A stretch of DNA of 64,000 bases from an uncultured Chlorobiaceae bacterium (GTDB taxonomy: Bacteria; Bacteroidota; Chlorobiia; Chlorobiales; Chlorobiaceae). Under the pieces are notes generated by a model that had not been told where the DNA came from, made no database searches, and worked only from the letters and a program-made list of their open reading frames with translations. The DNA lies in contig CAIPYV010000067.1 in the NCBI GenBank assembly GCA_903869365.1, positions 1 to 64,000 on the forward strand, in the 5' to 3' direction. This document shows, one piece after another, positions 29,045 to 40,533 of the stretch; the stretch's first letter is position 1; every line of letters begins with the position of its first letter. The position numbers were made by a program, and so were the translations under genes.

Positions 29045-29590
29045 TTGTCATTTGTCCCATCAAAAGTTTTTTTTACAAAAGGTGTGGGAAGGCACAAAGA
29101 ATATCTCTCCTCATTTGAGCTTGCCCTGAGAGAGGCCAAAATTGAAAAATGCAATCTGGTTACTGTATCAAGTATTTTTCCTCCAAAATGTGAGCGTGTC
29201 AGTGTAGAAGAAGGCTTAAAAATGCTCTCCCCGGGTCAGATCACCTTCGCAGTGATGGCCCGCAATTCAACTAACGAATTCAACCGCCTTATTGCTGCTT
29301 CAGTCGGTGTTGCCATTCCGGCTGACGATACGCAGTACGGCTATTTATCGGAACACCATCCGTTTGGGGAGTCTGCCGAACAGTCCGGCGAATATGCTGA
29401 AGATCTGGCGGCAACGATGCTGGCAACCACCCTCGGCATTGAGTTTGATCCAAACAAGGATTGGGATGAACGCGAAGGAATTTATAAAATGAGCGGTAAA
29501 ATTATTAATTCATACAATATCACACAGTCTGCCGAGGGTGAAAACGGCCTCTGGACAACGGTTATTTCTTGCGCCGTTCTCCTGCCATAA
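29045..29590 (+). CDS. pdaD: Pyruvoyl-dependent arginine decarboxylase
   Basis: 181 aa; [46 protein letters not shown], with the Ser-Ser self-cleavage site. Confidence 0.92.
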   Translation: MSFVPSKVFFTKGVGRHKEYLSSFELALREAKIEKCNLVTVSSIFPPKCERVSVEEGLKMLSPGQITFAVMARNSTNEFNRLIAASVGVAIPADDTQYGYLSEHHPFGESAEQSGEYAEDLAATMLATTLGIEFDPNKDWDEREGIYKMSGKIINSYNITQSAEGENGLWTTVISCAVLLP

Positions 29591-29641
29591 TGAACACTTG
29601 TCAGGTTCACTGTAGCTCCCGCATAAAAAGCCTTGCTCGAT

Positions 29642-29672
29642 GTGGAACAGGCACACTCTTGTCCTGTTCCAC
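29642..29672. repeat. Perfect 10-bp inverted repeat in the pdaD-nadB intergenic region
   Basis: gtggaacagg-N11-cctgttccac; not followed by a poly-T tract. Confidence 0.75.
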
Positions 29673-29737
29673 GTTTGTTGTCAGGGACATTCAAATATTC
29701 CGCACAATAACCTTTAATAAAGAGGTGCATCACAGTT

Positions 29738-31333
29738 ATGACTGAATCACTCAAAACTGATGTTCTTGTAATCGGCAGTGGTATTGGCGGACTTTATTTT
29801 GCCATTCATATGGCCGATCACGCCAAAGTAACCATCATCACTAAAAAGGAAAGCTGCACCTCCAATACCAACTGGGCCCAGGGAGGTATCGCTGCCACTA
29901 TAGATGACAACGACAGTGCCGAACTGCATATTGCCGATACTCTCGAAGCCGGTGCCGGGCTGTGCAATGAAAAAATGGTCTCCCTTATGGTTACAGAGGG
30001 CCCTCAGCACATAAAACGACTTACCGAACTGGGTGTCAACTTTACAACCTCGGACCATAACAATCTGCACCTCGGCAAAGAGGGTGGCCACTCGAGAAGC
30101 AGAATTGTCCACGCACAGGACTTGACTGGAAAAGAGGTTGAAACAGCACTGCTCAATAGTATCAACAGTCATCCCAATATCACCCTGCTTGAACACTATT
30201 TTGCCATCGAACTGCTTACCGAGCATCACCTCGGTATCAAAACAAACGATATCAACTGTTACGGGGCTTACGTTCTTGACTCATTGCAGCGCCAGCCAAA
30301 AAAAATCCTTGCAAAAATCACCATGCTCGCTTCCGGCGGTCTGGGGCATGTTTATCCATACACGACCAATCCTGAAATTGCAACAGGAGACGGTGTGGCG
30401 ATGGGATACAGGGCTGGAGCTGAAATTTCCAATATGGAGTTTATTCAGTTTCATCCAACCGCGCTCTACCATCCGAAAGCCAAATCATTTCTGATTTCCG
30501 AAGCAGTCCGAGGATTCGGAGGAGTATTGAAACTGAAAAACGGTCAGGAATTCATGCACAAGTATGATAAACGCCAGAATCTTGCACCTCGGGATATTGT
30601 TGCACGGGCTATCGACTCGGAAATTAAAAAAAGCGGTGAGGATTGCGTCTTTCTTGATGTAACGCATATCGATCCCGAAAAAACAAAGGAACATTTTCCC
30701 AATATCTACGAGACCTGCCTTGGCTTTGGAATTGATATGACCAGGGAGATGATTCCCGTTGTTCCTGCGGCACACTATTCCTGCGGAGGTATCCGTACAG
30801 ACGACAAGGGACAAACCACGATCAACCGCCTCTATGCGTGCGGTGAGACCAGTTGTACCGGGGTTCACGGAGCAAACCGTCTTGCAAGTAACTCTCTGCT
30901 TGAAGCGCTTGTCTTTGCATGGAGGGCATGCGGTAATATCCGCGAACAACTTGTCACATTAGATAATGCAATCGATTTTCCTGATTGGGACGATACAGGA
31001 ACCGTCAATCCCGAAGAGTGGATTCTTGTCTCTCACAACAAGCGGGAAGCACAGCAGGTCATGAACGATTATGTCGGTATTGTGCGGAGCGATCTCAGGC
31101 TGCAGCGGGCAAAAAGGAGAATTGACTTTCTCAAAGAAGAAACAGAGTCGTACTTTAAAAAAACAAAGATCACGACACAGATCCTCGAACTGAGAAACAT
31201 TATCAAGGTTGCCAGTCTTATTATTGAAAGCGCCATAAAACGACGCGAGTCAAGAGGATTGCACTTTACGACCGATTATCCGGGAAAAGATGACAAACAC
31301 TTTCTGGTTGACACGGTTTTGAGATCTTTTTGA
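29738..31333 (+). CDS. nadB: L-aspartate oxidase
   Basis: 531 aa; [66 protein letters not shown]. Confidence 0.95.
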   Translation: MTESLKTDVLVIGSGIGGLYFAIHMADHAKVTIITKKESCTSNTNWAQGGIAATIDDNDSAELHIADTLEAGAGLCNEKMVSLMVTEGPQHIKRLTELGVNFTTSDHNNLHLGKEGGHSRSRIVHAQDLTGKEVETALLNSINSHPNITLLEHYFAIELLTEHHLGIKTNDINCYGAYVLDSLQRQPKKILAKITMLASGGLGHVYPYTTNPEIATGDGVAMGYRAGAEISNMEFIQFHPTALYHPKAKSFLISEAVRGFGGVLKLKNGQEFMHKYDKRQNLAPRDIVARAIDSEIKKSGEDCVFLDVTHIDPEKTKEHFPNIYETCLGFGIDMTREMIPVVPAAHYSCGGIRTDDKGQTTINRLYACGETSCTGVHGANRLASNSLLEALVFAWRACGNIREQLVTLDNAIDFPDWDDTGTVNPEEWILVSHNKREAQQVMNDYVGIVRSDLRLQRAKRRIDFLKEETESYFKKTKITTQILELRNIIKVASLIIESAIKRRESRGLHFTTDYPGKDDKHFLVDTVLRSF

Positions 31334-31356
31334 AGGTCTCATAGGCCCTTTATAAC

Positions 31357-32190
31357 CTATTTTACTTCCTGCCAGTCTCTGGCATACCGAAAGTCTATGC
31401 CGGGGGTACGGCTTGAAATTTTTGCAATAACCGGCATCATACGCTTGTACTGGTTTCGGACAACCATCTTTCTGACTCGGTCATAAAATGGCTCAGGGAT
31501 ACCTTCGTCGAGAACAGCCTGTTTATCCATTCTTTTTTCAAGCATCATATAGAGGAGAAGATCAACAGCTTCATAGCTGAATCCGAGGTCGTCCTCATCA
31601 CTCTGTCCTTCCCAGAGATCAGCCGAAGGTGCTTTGACAATCAGTTCATCAGGGATACCGAGATGACGTGCAAGACCCCTTATCTGGGTTTTATAGAGAT
31701 CACCTATGGGATTGACTGCAGAAGCCATATCGCCGAACATGGTGCCATAACCGAGCATTAACTCTGTTTTATTGCTTGTTCCTGCTACAAGCCTGCTCTC
31801 TCTTGCTGAAACATCATAGAGAAATACCATTCTTGTACGGGCCATGATGTTCCCTCTTCTCAGCAACTGATCAGACGGTATTGTCGAAAAAAAAGCATCC
31901 ACAACAGGCGTTATGGAAACCTCTTCTGCCCTTATGCCCAGCCTCCGGATCATGAGCTCAGCATGCTCGATGCTTTCAGGACTGCTGGTTGCATAGGGCA
32001 TCATAAGCGCAAGAACATTGTCTGCACCCAATGCACGAACGGCAAGTTCACACACCACCGCTGAATCTATTCCGCCCGAAAGACCAAGGACAAGCGAACT
32101 GAACCCGAACTTATGTATCTCATTGACAAGAAATGCCTTAAGAATATCTTCAACAATGGAATAATCGAAATGGAGATCCTGAACCTTCAT
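31357..32190 (-). CDS. nadE: NAD+ synthase
   Basis: 277 aa; [54 protein letters not shown]. Confidence 0.95.
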   Translation of the reverse strand: MKVQDLHFDYSIVEDILKAFLVNEIHKFGFSSLVLGLSGGIDSAVVCELAVRALGADNVLALMMPYATSSPESIEHAELMIRRLGIRAEEVSITPVVDAFFSTIPSDQLLRRGNIMARTRMVFLYDVSARESRLVAGTSNKTELMLGYGTMFGDMASAVNPIGDLYKTQIRGLARHLGIPDELIVKAPSADLWEGQSDEDDLGFSYEAVDLLLYMMLEKRMDKQAVLDEGIPEPFYDRVRKMVVRNQYKRMMPVIAKISSRTPGIDFRYARDWQEVK

Positions 32191-32203
32191 ACTATGAGGT
32201 CAT

Positions 32204-32758
32204 CTAAAAGTTGAACAACCGCATGACAGCCCTGATCAGCAGAAAGACTGAAGTATTGACCATCACTACAAATAAAGCTGTATTTCTCAGTGCATTGCCC
32301 GTAGCGCCGGAATGGAAATCAAGCATAACTGCCAGACCGTTTTTAGCGATCACAAGAGTATAGCTTAGTGCAAGAAAGGCGAAAAGCCAACTCCATCCGC
32401 CGGTAAAATAGAGAAGTTCGAAAAGCCAGACCGGAGTCATGGAATAACAGAAAACCGTCAATATGACATCCTTGATACTTTCAGAACGTTCACGAACAAG
32501 CAAATAAGCTGCTCCTCCCATCATAAGATAGAGCGCTGCAATATCGATCAGAAAATTGGCTATGGCAAAAATCATAGCCTGTCGGGGCAGACCTATTAAA
32601 GGAAACTTAGCGATCTGCACAAGGGCAATAACGGGAACGGCATAATCCCTGAGCACATTGAACTCATCGCCAGTGGCTCCTTCTTTAAGATTTTTCCAGA
32701 ATTTCCGGTATTGGAACAAAAGCGAAAAAATCGCTGAAAAAAGTTCTTTAACTCCCAT
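32204..32758 (-). CDS. Yip1-family-like integral membrane protein
   Basis: 184 aa with several TM segments; GVKELFSAIFSLLFQYRKFWKNLKEG. Confidence 0.55.
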   Translation of the reverse strand: MGVKELFSAIFSLLFQYRKFWKNLKEGATGDEFNVLRDYAVPVIALVQIAKFPLIGLPRQAMIFAIANFLIDIAALYLMMGGAAYLLVRERSESIKDVILTVFCYSMTPVWLFELLYFTGGWSWLFAFLALSYTLVIAKNGLAVMLDFHSGATGNALRNTALFVVMVNTSVFLLIRAVMRLFNF

Positions 32759-32766
32759 AATGGTTA

Positions 32767-34287
32767 TTACCTAAGCCATTTTTCAGGATTCAGTTTGACA
32801 CGACCCTTCCATATTTCAAAATGAACAACTGAGGCTTCGCCCGCCATTTTGCCCGAAAGCCCTACAAGCTGTTGTGATTTAATAAGATCGTCCTTTGCCA
32901 CATGTAACTGGCCAAGATTAGCGTACACGGTAAGGTAAGATTTAGGATGCCGGACAATCACAACATTGCCAAAAGTAGGAAGAAATGCGATCTGAACGAC
33001 TTTACCACCCGAGACCGCCCTTACCTGAGAATTGGCAGGAACCGTTATATCAATACCATTATTGTTCGTAACAATTTTAAGATCCTTATCCTCTACAGAT
33101 CCAAACTTGTGAGCGATAACACCATTCCGTACAGGCCAAGGCAACGAACCGGCAGCATGATCAAAATCTGCTGAAACCTTTTCCAGCTCGTTTAAACCCG
33201 CTTCAGGCGCAATGGCAATACGCTCCTTTTCAGGGACTCTGGTCTCAATTGGTTCCGGCTGTTTTGTTTCTTTTTTGGCAGCTGCAGGTTCATGGATGGC
33301 AGGTTGTTCGTATGGCGTTTTACTCCGTCTGGCTTCACGGCGCTGTTCTTCACGCTGCTGTTCCTCACGTCGCTTTGCTTCTTGCCGCCGCGCCTCTCGT
33401 TGCATCGCTTCGGCTCTCTGGGCCTCACGTCGCTTTGCCTCAACTATTTTCTGCTGTCGGATCTTTGCGACTTCCACTGCCCGCTGTTCAGCAAGAATAA
33501 GAGACTCTATCCGGGATTGCAGCTGCATACGTTTTTTCTGGACATCAGCAAGTTGTGCTGCATATTCCTGCTTGTTTTTCTTCAGGCGATCAAGCACCAC
33601 CTCTTTTTCTTTTTTACTTACCGACCAGCTTTTCAACTGCTGCTCCTGCTCCCTGACCATTTCAGCTTTGTGCTTATAGGTTTGCTCAAGCGCAAGACGG
33701 CTGTTTTCAAGTTTCCGGGCAACCTGCTGCAATTCATCAACATTGTGGCGCACAGCCCTGGTAAAAAAACCCATATATTGTGCACGCATAAGGGCCTTAT
33801 TCACAGAACCTGAAGCAAAAACATGCTCAATATCCCTCGTTCCCCCATATTTATAGACTGACACAGCAGTTCTGCGAAAATCATCAGAAACCCTGCCGTA
33901 AATCTGGCGATTACTCTGAAGTTCATGTTCCAGCTGATCGATATCCTTGTCAAGCTTTTCAAGATAGTGCTGATTTTCACTGATAATCTTTTCAAGCATA
34001 AGAATCTGTGTACGGATATTCTCAAGTGCCTTGAATGACTGCGATTCCTTGCGCGTTGTCACGTTCAGTTTTGACTTGTACTCCTTAAGCTGTTGTTTCA
34101 GTACCGTGAGATTCTGCTCTATGGCTTTCCGCTCTTTCATGATTCTTGATATCTCACTGTTTACCCGAGGTGCAACTCCTGCTGTGAGAGGCATACAAGG
34201 CAGAACCAACAGCAACAGAAAGAGTAACTGCACGAACGACCTCCGCAGAAAAAGAGAGAGCCGGCCGGGTGAAACAATATCAATCAT
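32767..34287 (-). CDS. Murein hydrolase activator EnvC-like (coiled coil + M23/LytM domain)
   Basis: 506 aa; signal-like N-terminus, coiled coil, NNGIDITVPANSQVRAVSGGKVVQIAFLPTFGNVVIVRHPKSYLTVYANL. Confidence 0.88.
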   Translation of the reverse strand: MIDIVSPGRLSLFLRRSFVQLLFLLLLVLPCMPLTAGVAPRVNSEISRIMKERKAIEQNLTVLKQQLKEYKSKLNVTTRKESQSFKALENIRTQILMLEKIISENQHYLEKLDKDIDQLEHELQSNRQIYGRVSDDFRRTAVSVYKYGGTRDIEHVFASGSVNKALMRAQYMGFFTRAVRHNVDELQQVARKLENSRLALEQTYKHKAEMVREQEQQLKSWSVSKKEKEVVLDRLKKNKQEYAAQLADVQKKRMQLQSRIESLILAEQRAVEVAKIRQQKIVEAKRREAQRAEAMQREARRQEAKRREEQQREEQRREARRSKTPYEQPAIHEPAAAKKETKQPEPIETRVPEKERIAIAPEAGLNELEKVSADFDHAAGSLPWPVRNGVIAHKFGSVEDKDLKIVTNNNGIDITVPANSQVRAVSGGKVVQIAFLPTFGNVVIVRHPKSYLTVYANLGQLHVAKDDLIKSQQLVGLSGKMAGEASVVHFEIWKGRVKLNPEKWLR

Positions 34288-34488
34288 ATAAAATCCTCGA
34301 GCTTATATTCAAACGCTTTACAAGAAAGCGGCTCCGCAAAACCATTGACAAACCTTATAAGAACTTCAGTTAAAGGTAAAGGATAAAAACCTTTTCTTCG
34401 CAAACGGTTCGAAAAAAAATAATTTGTTTTTCATGACCTGAAATAATTGTAAATATCGGTTTTTTCATCAGAGTACCATTACCCTTAC

Positions 34489-35760
34489 ATGGACAAGCTT
34501 GTCATAAGAGGCGGACGCAGGATCACCGGCTGCATAACTGCCTCAGGTTCAAAAAACACCTCCTTACCCATTATTGCAGCTACACTTCTTACCGGAAACG
34601 GCACTTTTGTTCTGCATCATATCCCGGACCTGAAGGATATCCTGACCTTTACCCAGCTCCTTCATCACTTGGGGGCTGAAACCTCCTTTTCCGGAAACAC
34701 GTTGACGGTTTCGTCCCGAAATGTGAAAAGTCTTCAGGCTCCGTATGAACTGGTTAAAAAAATGAGGGCCTCCATCTATGTGCTCGGTCCCTTGCTCGCT
34801 CGGTTCGGCCACGCAAGGGTCTCTCTTCCCGGAGGTTGCGCATTCGGTCCTCGTCCAATAGACCTTCATTTAATGGCCATGGAAAAGCTTGGAGCCACCA
34901 TCACCATTGAAACAGGGTTTATTGAGGCAACGGTCAAGGAAGGCAAGCTGCGTGGAGCCCATATCGATTTCCCCATTTCCTCTGTCGGGGCTACAGGAAA
35001 CGCTTTAATGGCAGCTGTGCTTGCTGAGGGCACAACGACCATCAGCAACGCCGCAACGGAACCGGAAATTGAGACACTTTGCAACTTTCTCACATCCATG
35101 GGTGCCACCATCATGGGAACAGGAAGCACAGAACTTGAAATAAAAGGGTGCAATGCACTCTCCGCTACTGAATTTCATAATGTTTTTGACCGCATTGAAG
35201 CAGGAACCCTGCTTGCAGCTGCAGCCATAACAGGCGGAGATCTAACGGTAAACGGTGTTGATCCCGAACAACTGAAAGCTGTTCTGAAAAAATTTATTCA
35301 TGCCGGTTGCCGTGTTGAAACAACCGTGAACAGCGTTACCCTGAAAAGCCCGGAAAAGCTTTTATCAACTGATGTCACGGCAAAACCATATCCCGCCTTT
35401 CCGACCGACATGCAGGCTCAATGGATAGCGTTGATGACCCAGGCAGAGGGAACAAGCCATATTATTGACAAGGTCTACCATGAGCGATTCAACCATATAC
35501 CAGAATTGAACAGACTTGGGGCTCATATCGACATCCGTAAAAACCAGGCGGTTGTTAACGGGCCCCAAAAGCTTTCCGGCACTACCGTTATGTCGACCGA
35601 TCTGAGAGCATCCGCCAGCCTTGTGCTTGCCGGGCTTGTTGCTGAAGGAACTACAGAGGTATTGAGAGTCTACCACCTTGACAGGGGGTATGAGAATATT
35701 GAGGCAAAGCTGAACAGCCTGGGAGCTGCTATCAGTCGCGAAAAGTATACCGAATTTTAA
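34489..35760 (+). CDS. murA: UDP-N-acetylglucosamine 1-carboxyvinyltransferase
   Basis: 423 aa; [50 protein letters not shown]. Confidence 0.95.
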   Translation: MDKLVIRGGRRITGCITASGSKNTSLPIIAATLLTGNGTFVLHHIPDLKDILTFTQLLHHLGAETSFSGNTLTVSSRNVKSLQAPYELVKKMRASIYVLGPLLARFGHARVSLPGGCAFGPRPIDLHLMAMEKLGATITIETGFIEATVKEGKLRGAHIDFPISSVGATGNALMAAVLAEGTTTISNAATEPEIETLCNFLTSMGATIMGTGSTELEIKGCNALSATEFHNVFDRIEAGTLLAAAAITGGDLTVNGVDPEQLKAVLKKFIHAGCRVETTVNSVTLKSPEKLLSTDVTAKPYPAFPTDMQAQWIALMTQAEGTSHIIDKVYHERFNHIPELNRLGAHIDIRKNQAVVNGPQKLSGTTVMSTDLRASASLVLAGLVAEGTTEVLRVYHLDRGYENIEAKLNSLGAAISREKYTEF

Positions 35761-35839
35761 CTGCCACGAAAAAAAAGATTATTGTTTTGGATATTATCAA
35801 TGAAACGTTATATTAACTGCCTCTAAAGCCAAGCATTGA

Positions 35840-35913
35840 GGGCCCTTAGCTCAGTTGGTCAGAGCAAGCGACTCATAATCGCTGGGTCGTAGGTTCAAGT
35901 CCTACAGGGCCCA
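35840..35913 (+). tRNA. tRNA with CAU anticodon (Met, or Ile2 decoding AUA)
   Basis: gggcccttagctcagttggtcagagcaagcgactcataatcgctgggtcgtaggttcaagtcctacagggccca folds as a cloverleaf; anticodon CAT. Confidence 0.92.
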
Positions 35914-35938
35914 CAGGTTGTGACAAGAAGAAGTACCT

Positions 35939-36012
35939 GGCGTGTTCGTCTAGTGGCCCAGGACATCGCCCTCTCAAGGCGAAGATCACGGGTTCGAATC
36001 CCGTACACGCTA
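35939..36012 (+). tRNA. tRNA-Glu (CTC)
   Basis: ggcgtgttcgtctagtggcccaggacatcgccctctcaaggcgaagatcacgggttcgaatcccgtacacgcta; anticodon loop CTCTCAA. Confidence 0.92.
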
Positions 36013-36019
36013 CATAAAA

Positions 36020-36093
36020 GCACCCGTAGCTCAACTGGATAGAGTATCTGACTACGAATCAGACGGTTAGAGGTTCGACTCCTCTCGGGTGCA
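36020..36093 (+). tRNA. tRNA-Arg (ACG)
   Basis: gcacccgtagctcaactggatagagtatctgactacgaatcagacggttagaggttcgactcctctcgggtgca; anticodon loop CTACGAA. Confidence 0.93.
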
Positions 36094-36111
36094 CACTTAT
36101 TGGAATGATAT

Positions 36112-36184
36112 TGAGGAGTGGCCAAATTGGTAAGGCACCTGATTCTGGATCAGACAATTGCAGGTTCGAGTCCTGCCTCCTCAG
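36112..36184 (+). tRNA. tRNA-Gln (CTG)
   Basis: tgaggagtggccaaattggtaaggcacctgattctggatcagacaattgcaggttcgagtcctgcctcctcag; anticodon loop TTCTGGA. Confidence 0.92.
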
Positions 36185-36186
36185 CA

Positions 36187-36225
36187 AAAAAAAGACACAG
36201 TTCAACAAACTGTGTCTTTTTTTTT
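36187..36225 (+). terminator. Rho-independent terminator of the tRNA cluster
   Basis: aaaaaagacacagtt-caac-aaactgtgtcttttttttt hairpin with T tract. Confidence 0.85.
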
Positions 36226-36240
36226 ATCTGAAATTTCGAG

Positions 36241-36277
36241 CAAAAAAAAAGAGACAGAACTAAAGTTCTGTCTCTTG
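36241..36277 (-). terminator. Rho-independent terminator downstream of the lipoprotein gene
   Basis: On the minus strand: aagagacagaactttagttctgtctcttttttttt. Confidence 0.85.
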
Positions 36278-36304
36278 AGCATAAGAACCCGGATAAACGG
36301 AAAC

Positions 36305-36547
36305 TTATTTTGCAGGTGCTGCAGGAGCGGCTGGTGCTTCTGCTGCTGGTGCTGCAGGAGCGGCTGGTGCTGCGGCTGGAGCTTCTGCTGCTGGTGCTGC
36401 AGGAGCGGCTGGTGCTGCAGGAGCTGCTGGTGCTTCTGCTGCTGGTGCTGCTGCGGCAGGTGCTTCTGCAGGAGCTTCAGTTTTCTTAGCACAGCCTACG
36501 AAAGAAACTGAGCTTAAAAGAAAGAGGAATACGAAAAATTTTTTCAT
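36305..36547 (-). CDS. Small Ala/Pro-rich lipoprotein
   Basis: 80 aa; MKKFFVFLFLLSSVSFVGC lipobox, then KKTEAPAEAPAAAAPAAEAPAAPAAPAAP... repeats. Confidence 0.8.
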   Translation of the reverse strand: MKKFFVFLFLLSSVSFVGCAKKTEAPAEAPAAAAPAAEAPAAPAAPAAPAAPAAEAPAAAPAAPAAPAAEAPAAPAAPAK

Positions 36548-36687
36548 TGCTGGATATTTTTTGTTGTTTGATAATTGACAGCTTCTTCAGCTTTCCAATA
36601 TTAAAAAAAAACAGCGACTTTTCAAAAGACTACTGTATGGCGGAATATGCAAAATATTTCGATATCCCGCCACAACAAATGTTATTT

Positions 36688-39258
36688 TTACTCTACAAGC
36701 ATCTCCAATTCCGCTTTTTCAAGCTCATCAAAGTTCAGGTAGCGATAGATGTTTTCTTCTTTCTCACCTGAAAGATGTCTGGAGTAAACCTCCATATATT
36801 CATCCCTGTTTGGAAGATGACCAAGAAGTGCACACAATGCGGCAAGCTCTGCCGAACCAAGATATACCTGTGCACCAGTGCCCATACGATTATCAAAATT
36901 TCTTGTACTGGTTGAAAATACTACCGCATTATCGGCAACTCTTGCCTGGTTACCCATGCAGAGCGAACAGCCCGGAGACTCAATACGGGCTCCTGACGCA
37001 CCGAATACTGAATAATAGCCTTCCTCGACAAGTTTTTTCATATCCATCTTGGTAGGAGGCACGATCCAAAGTTTAACAGGCACCGCCCCCTTATCCCTTA
37101 AAACCTCCCCGAGAGCCCTGAAATGTCCGATATTGGTCATGCAGCTACCAACAAACACCTCATCTATTACTTTAGGCCTCTTTGCATCACGAAGAACCTC
37201 AGTAAGCGTCATGACATCGTCAGGATCGTTAGGACAGGCCAGAATCGGTTCATTGATTTTACTCATATCAATCTCGATCACTTCCGCATACTGTGCGTCA
37301 GCATCAGGCTCAAGAAGAGATGGCTCTTTCAGCCATGCCTGCATCTTGCCGATACGACGTTTCAGGGTGTCAGCGTCGCCGTAGCCCTCTTCAATCATCT
37401 GCTGGAGCAAGGTGATGTTCGAACTGAGATATTCAATGACCGGCTCTTTATCAAGGCGAACGGTACATGCCGCCGCGCTGCGTTCAGCTGAGGCATCACT
37501 CAGTTCAAAGGCTTGTTCCACCTTGAGCTGCGGCAGCCCCTCAATCTCCAGAATACGTCCTGCAAAAACATTCTTCTTTCCTTTCTTTTCCACCGTCAAC
37601 ATACCCCGCTTGATGGCCTCATAAGGAATGGCATTGACAAGATCACGCAAGGTAATTCCTGGTTGAAGCTTACCTGAAAAACGCACAAGCACTGATTCAG
37701 GAACATTCAGAGGCATAGTTCCTGTAACTCCGGCAAAAGCCACAAGTCCGGATCCGGCAGGAAACGATATACCTATCGGAAAGCGGGTATGGGAGTCGGC
37801 ACCGGTACCAAGGGTATCGGGCAATACCATACGGTTCAGCCAGGTATGAATAACTCCGTCACCCGGTTTCAGGGAAACACCTCCCCTGCTCTGAATAAAG
37901 TAGGGCAAGCTTCGGTGCATCTTAACATCGGAAGGCTTCGGATAGGCAGAGGTATGACAAAAGCTCTGCATCAGGAGATCTGCACTGAAACTCAACGCTG
38001 CAAACTCCTTCACTTCGTCACGGGTCATGGCACCTGTGGTATCCTGTGAGCCAACCGTCAAGGTTTCAGGTTCGACATACATACCCGGACGTACTCCCGG
38101 CAAACCGCAGGCCCTGCCGATCATTTTTTGAGCAAGCGTATAGCCCTTACCGCTATCTACAGGCTGTTCCGGTCGAATAAACACGGTGTCTTCACCTAAT
38201 CCAAGAGCTTTTCTGGCTTTTCTGGTCAGGGTTCTGCCTATAATCAGAGGAATACGTCCCCCAGCGCGAACCTCATCAGAAAGCGTGTTCGGCGAAAGCT
38301 CGAAACGTGCAATGACTTCACCGTTCTTCTCAACTCTTCCATCAAAAAGGAAGAGATCGATAACATCCCCCATCTCCATGGCTGTGACATCAGTCTGGAT
38401 CGGCAATGCTCCGGAATCCTCTGCCGTGTTGAAAAATATGGGTGCTATAATACTGCCAATCACCACACCACCAGTCCGCTTGTTCGGCACTGCCGGAATA
38501 TTGTTGCCCAGATGCCACTGAACCGAGTTAATACCGGACTTGCGGCTTGAACCGGTACCCACGACATCACCAACATAAGCGAGAGGATGACCTTTCGCTT
38601 TCAAGGTTGCAATAGTTCCTATCGGATCGGTCATTTTGGAGCCAAGCATACAAAGAGAGTGCAGGGGAATATCACTGCGGGTAAAGGCCTCACTGGCAGG
38701 AGAGAGATCATCGGTATTGGTTTCACCAGGCACCTTGAAGACGGTAAGTGTCATTTTTTCGGGAAGAAGAGGCTTGGCGGTAAACCATTCGGCATCTGCC
38801 CAGGAGGTAAGCACCTCTTCTGCATAGGTGTTGGTTTTTGAAAGGCTGACGACCACATCAAACATATCATAGACGAGCAGAGTCTTTTTTAACACAAGCG
38901 CGGCTTCGCTGCATATCTCTGGCTCTTTATGACTTAATGCGTCGACAAGGGGCTTGACATTATAGCCTCCAAGCATAGTTCCTAAAATCCTTACGGCTTC
39001 AACAGTATTGATCACACTGCAGGCAATATCCCCTTTGAGAATACCGTCAAGAAAAGCTGCTTTTTCAAACGCAGCATCGTCAACACCCGGACTGATATGC
39101 TCACGAAATAACTCAAGCAGGTACTCCTTTTCCTGGACGAGATCCTGCTTCAGCAGATCGATAAGCAATCGTGCCTGCTCGGCAGTTAAGGGTAAAGGTG
39201 GAATACAAAGCTTTGCTCGCTCTTCGGTATGTGCACGATATTGTTGTACAAGACTCAT
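36688..39258 (-). CDS. acnB: Aconitate hydratase B
   Basis: 856 aa; [74 protein letters not shown]. Confidence 0.95.
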   Translation of the reverse strand: MSLVQQYRAHTEERAKLCIPPLPLTAEQARLLIDLLKQDLVQEKEYLLELFREHISPGVDDAAFEKAAFLDGILKGDIACSVINTVEAVRILGTMLGGYNVKPLVDALSHKEPEICSEAALVLKKTLLVYDMFDVVVSLSKTNTYAEEVLTSWADAEWFTAKPLLPEKMTLTVFKVPGETNTDDLSPASEAFTRSDIPLHSLCMLGSKMTDPIGTIATLKAKGHPLAYVGDVVGTGSSRKSGINSVQWHLGNNIPAVPNKRTGGVVIGSIIAPIFFNTAEDSGALPIQTDVTAMEMGDVIDLFLFDGRVEKNGEVIARFELSPNTLSDEVRAGGRIPLIIGRTLTRKARKALGLGEDTVFIRPEQPVDSGKGYTLAQKMIGRACGLPGVRPGMYVEPETLTVGSQDTTGAMTRDEVKEFAALSFSADLLMQSFCHTSAYPKPSDVKMHRSLPYFIQSRGGVSLKPGDGVIHTWLNRMVLPDTLGTGADSHTRFPIGISFPAGSGLVAFAGVTGTMPLNVPESVLVRFSGKLQPGITLRDLVNAIPYEAIKRGMLTVEKKGKKNVFAGRILEIEGLPQLKVEQAFELSDASAERSAAACTVRLDKEPVIEYLSSNITLLQQMIEEGYGDADTLKRRIGKMQAWLKEPSLLEPDADAQYAEVIEIDMSKINEPILACPNDPDDVMTLTEVLRDAKRPKVIDEVFVGSCMTNIGHFRALGEVLRDKGAVPVKLWIVPPTKMDMKKLVEEGYYSVFGASGARIESPGCSLCMGNQARVADNAVVFSTSTRNFDNRMGTGAQVYLGSAELAALCALLGHLPNRDEYMEVYSRHLSGEKEENIYRYLNFDELEKAELEMLVE

Positions 39259-39498
39259 AAGGTCAATCTCCCGGTGTTATGGATGTTGGAAACGAATGCT
39301 CTATAAAATAAATGGCAGGACATACCTGCGGGAAACACCCGCGATAATGAAAAGTAAAAATACCATCCCCTCCTTTTAAAACCAAAATAAGCAACCTTAC
39401 GTCCCGCAAAAACGCCGAAGTTCTTTAGGCAGAAAACCTGGTTATACTTGTTTTCTTTACGTGGAAGGGAAAAAAGGCATCTTCTGAAAAAAAAAGAA

Positions 39499-40533
39499 CT
39501 ATACGATCAACATACTGTCACCATAACTGAGAAAACTGTATCCCTTTTCAAGGGCTTCTTTATAGGCATGTTGAAGATTAGCCTGACCGGCCAATGCTGC
39601 GGTAAGCATCAGTACTGTAGATCGCGGAGCATGAAAATTGGTCAGAAGGAGATCGATCAGACGAAACTCATAGCCAGGATAAATAAAAATATCAGCTTCT
39701 CCAGTGAGTGGCTTGCCGCCATCAGAGCCTGAAGAGATCATGATACGCTCACCAGCATGTTCGAGCGCTCTGGTAACGGTAGTTCCGACAGCAACAACTC
39801 TTCCTCCTGAAGCTTTGGTCTGCCGTATCTTTTCGGCTGTCTGCATTGGAATCGAATAAAATTCATGATGCATGACGTGCTCCTCAAACGACTCCACCCT
39901 GATAGGAAGAAAGGTGCCGAGTCCAACATGGAGAGCGAGGGTGGCAACATCCACACCCTTGCAGTGAAGCTTATCAAACAGCTCATGCGTCATATTCAGT
40001 GAGGCTGTAGGAGCAGCTACAGAACCAGGGAGTTCAGCAAACACCGTCTGGTAACGCTCCTGATCCACCTCTTCGGCATCCCGTTTGAGATAGGGAGGAA
40101 TGGGCACTCCACCGAAATGATCGAAAAGATCTGTTAACGATCCCTCACCGGAAACTGAAATACGGGCAATCCCATGATCAACAATCTCAGCAACAAGCAG
40201 CTCACGATCGTACACGATAAGCGTATCGCCTTTTTTCAGCTTCCCCCGGTAAAGAACCAGACTTTGCTCATCCTGATGTTTTTCAAGAAGCATCAATTCG
40301 ATCCTGCCACCTGTCTGTTTGCTCACAAACAGCCTTGCCCTGATTACCCGGGTGTTATTAAGCACAAGCAGATCACCTGCCTTCAAAAAAGCATCCAGAC
40401 CGGCATATCCGGCATGAGCTATTGCACCTGAGTGACGGTCGAGTACCAGAAGCCTGGTCGAACCTCGCTCGATAGGAGGATATTTGGCAATCTTTTCTTC
40501 AGGCAGTTCGTAATCAAAGTCACCGACTCTCAT
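39499..40533 (-). CDS. queA: S-adenosylmethionine:tRNA ribosyltransferase-isomerase
   Basis: 344 aa; [47 protein letters not shown]. Confidence 0.95.
   Translation of the reverse strand: MRVGDFDYELPEEKIAKYPPIERGSTRLLVLDRHSGAIAHAGYAGLDAFLKAGDLLVLNNTRVIRARLFVSKQTGGRIELMLLEKHQDEQSLVLYRGKLKKGDTLIVYDRELLVAEIVDHGIARISVSGEGSLTDLFDHFGGVPIPPYLKRDAEEVDQERYQTVFAELPGSVAAPTASLNMTHELFDKLHCKGVDVATLALHVGLGTFLPIRVESFEEHVMHHEFYSIPMQTAEKIRQTKASGGRVVAVGTTVTRALEHAGERIMISSGSDGGKPLTGEADIFIYPGYEFRLIDLLLTNFHAPRSTVLMLTAALAGQANLQHAYKEALEKGYSFLSYGDSMLIV

Noticed and set aside
33192-33679. Arg/Ser-rich ORFs on both strands within the EnvC-like gene
   Set aside because: Arise from the repetitive E/R/Q coiled-coil codons of the EnvC-like protein; no independent support.
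36158-36511. Plus-strand Cys/Trp-rich ORF (CCRSGWCFCCWCC...)
   Set aside because: It is the antisense reading of the Ala/Pro repeat lipoprotein and also runs through a tRNA and two terminators. The composition is an artefact.
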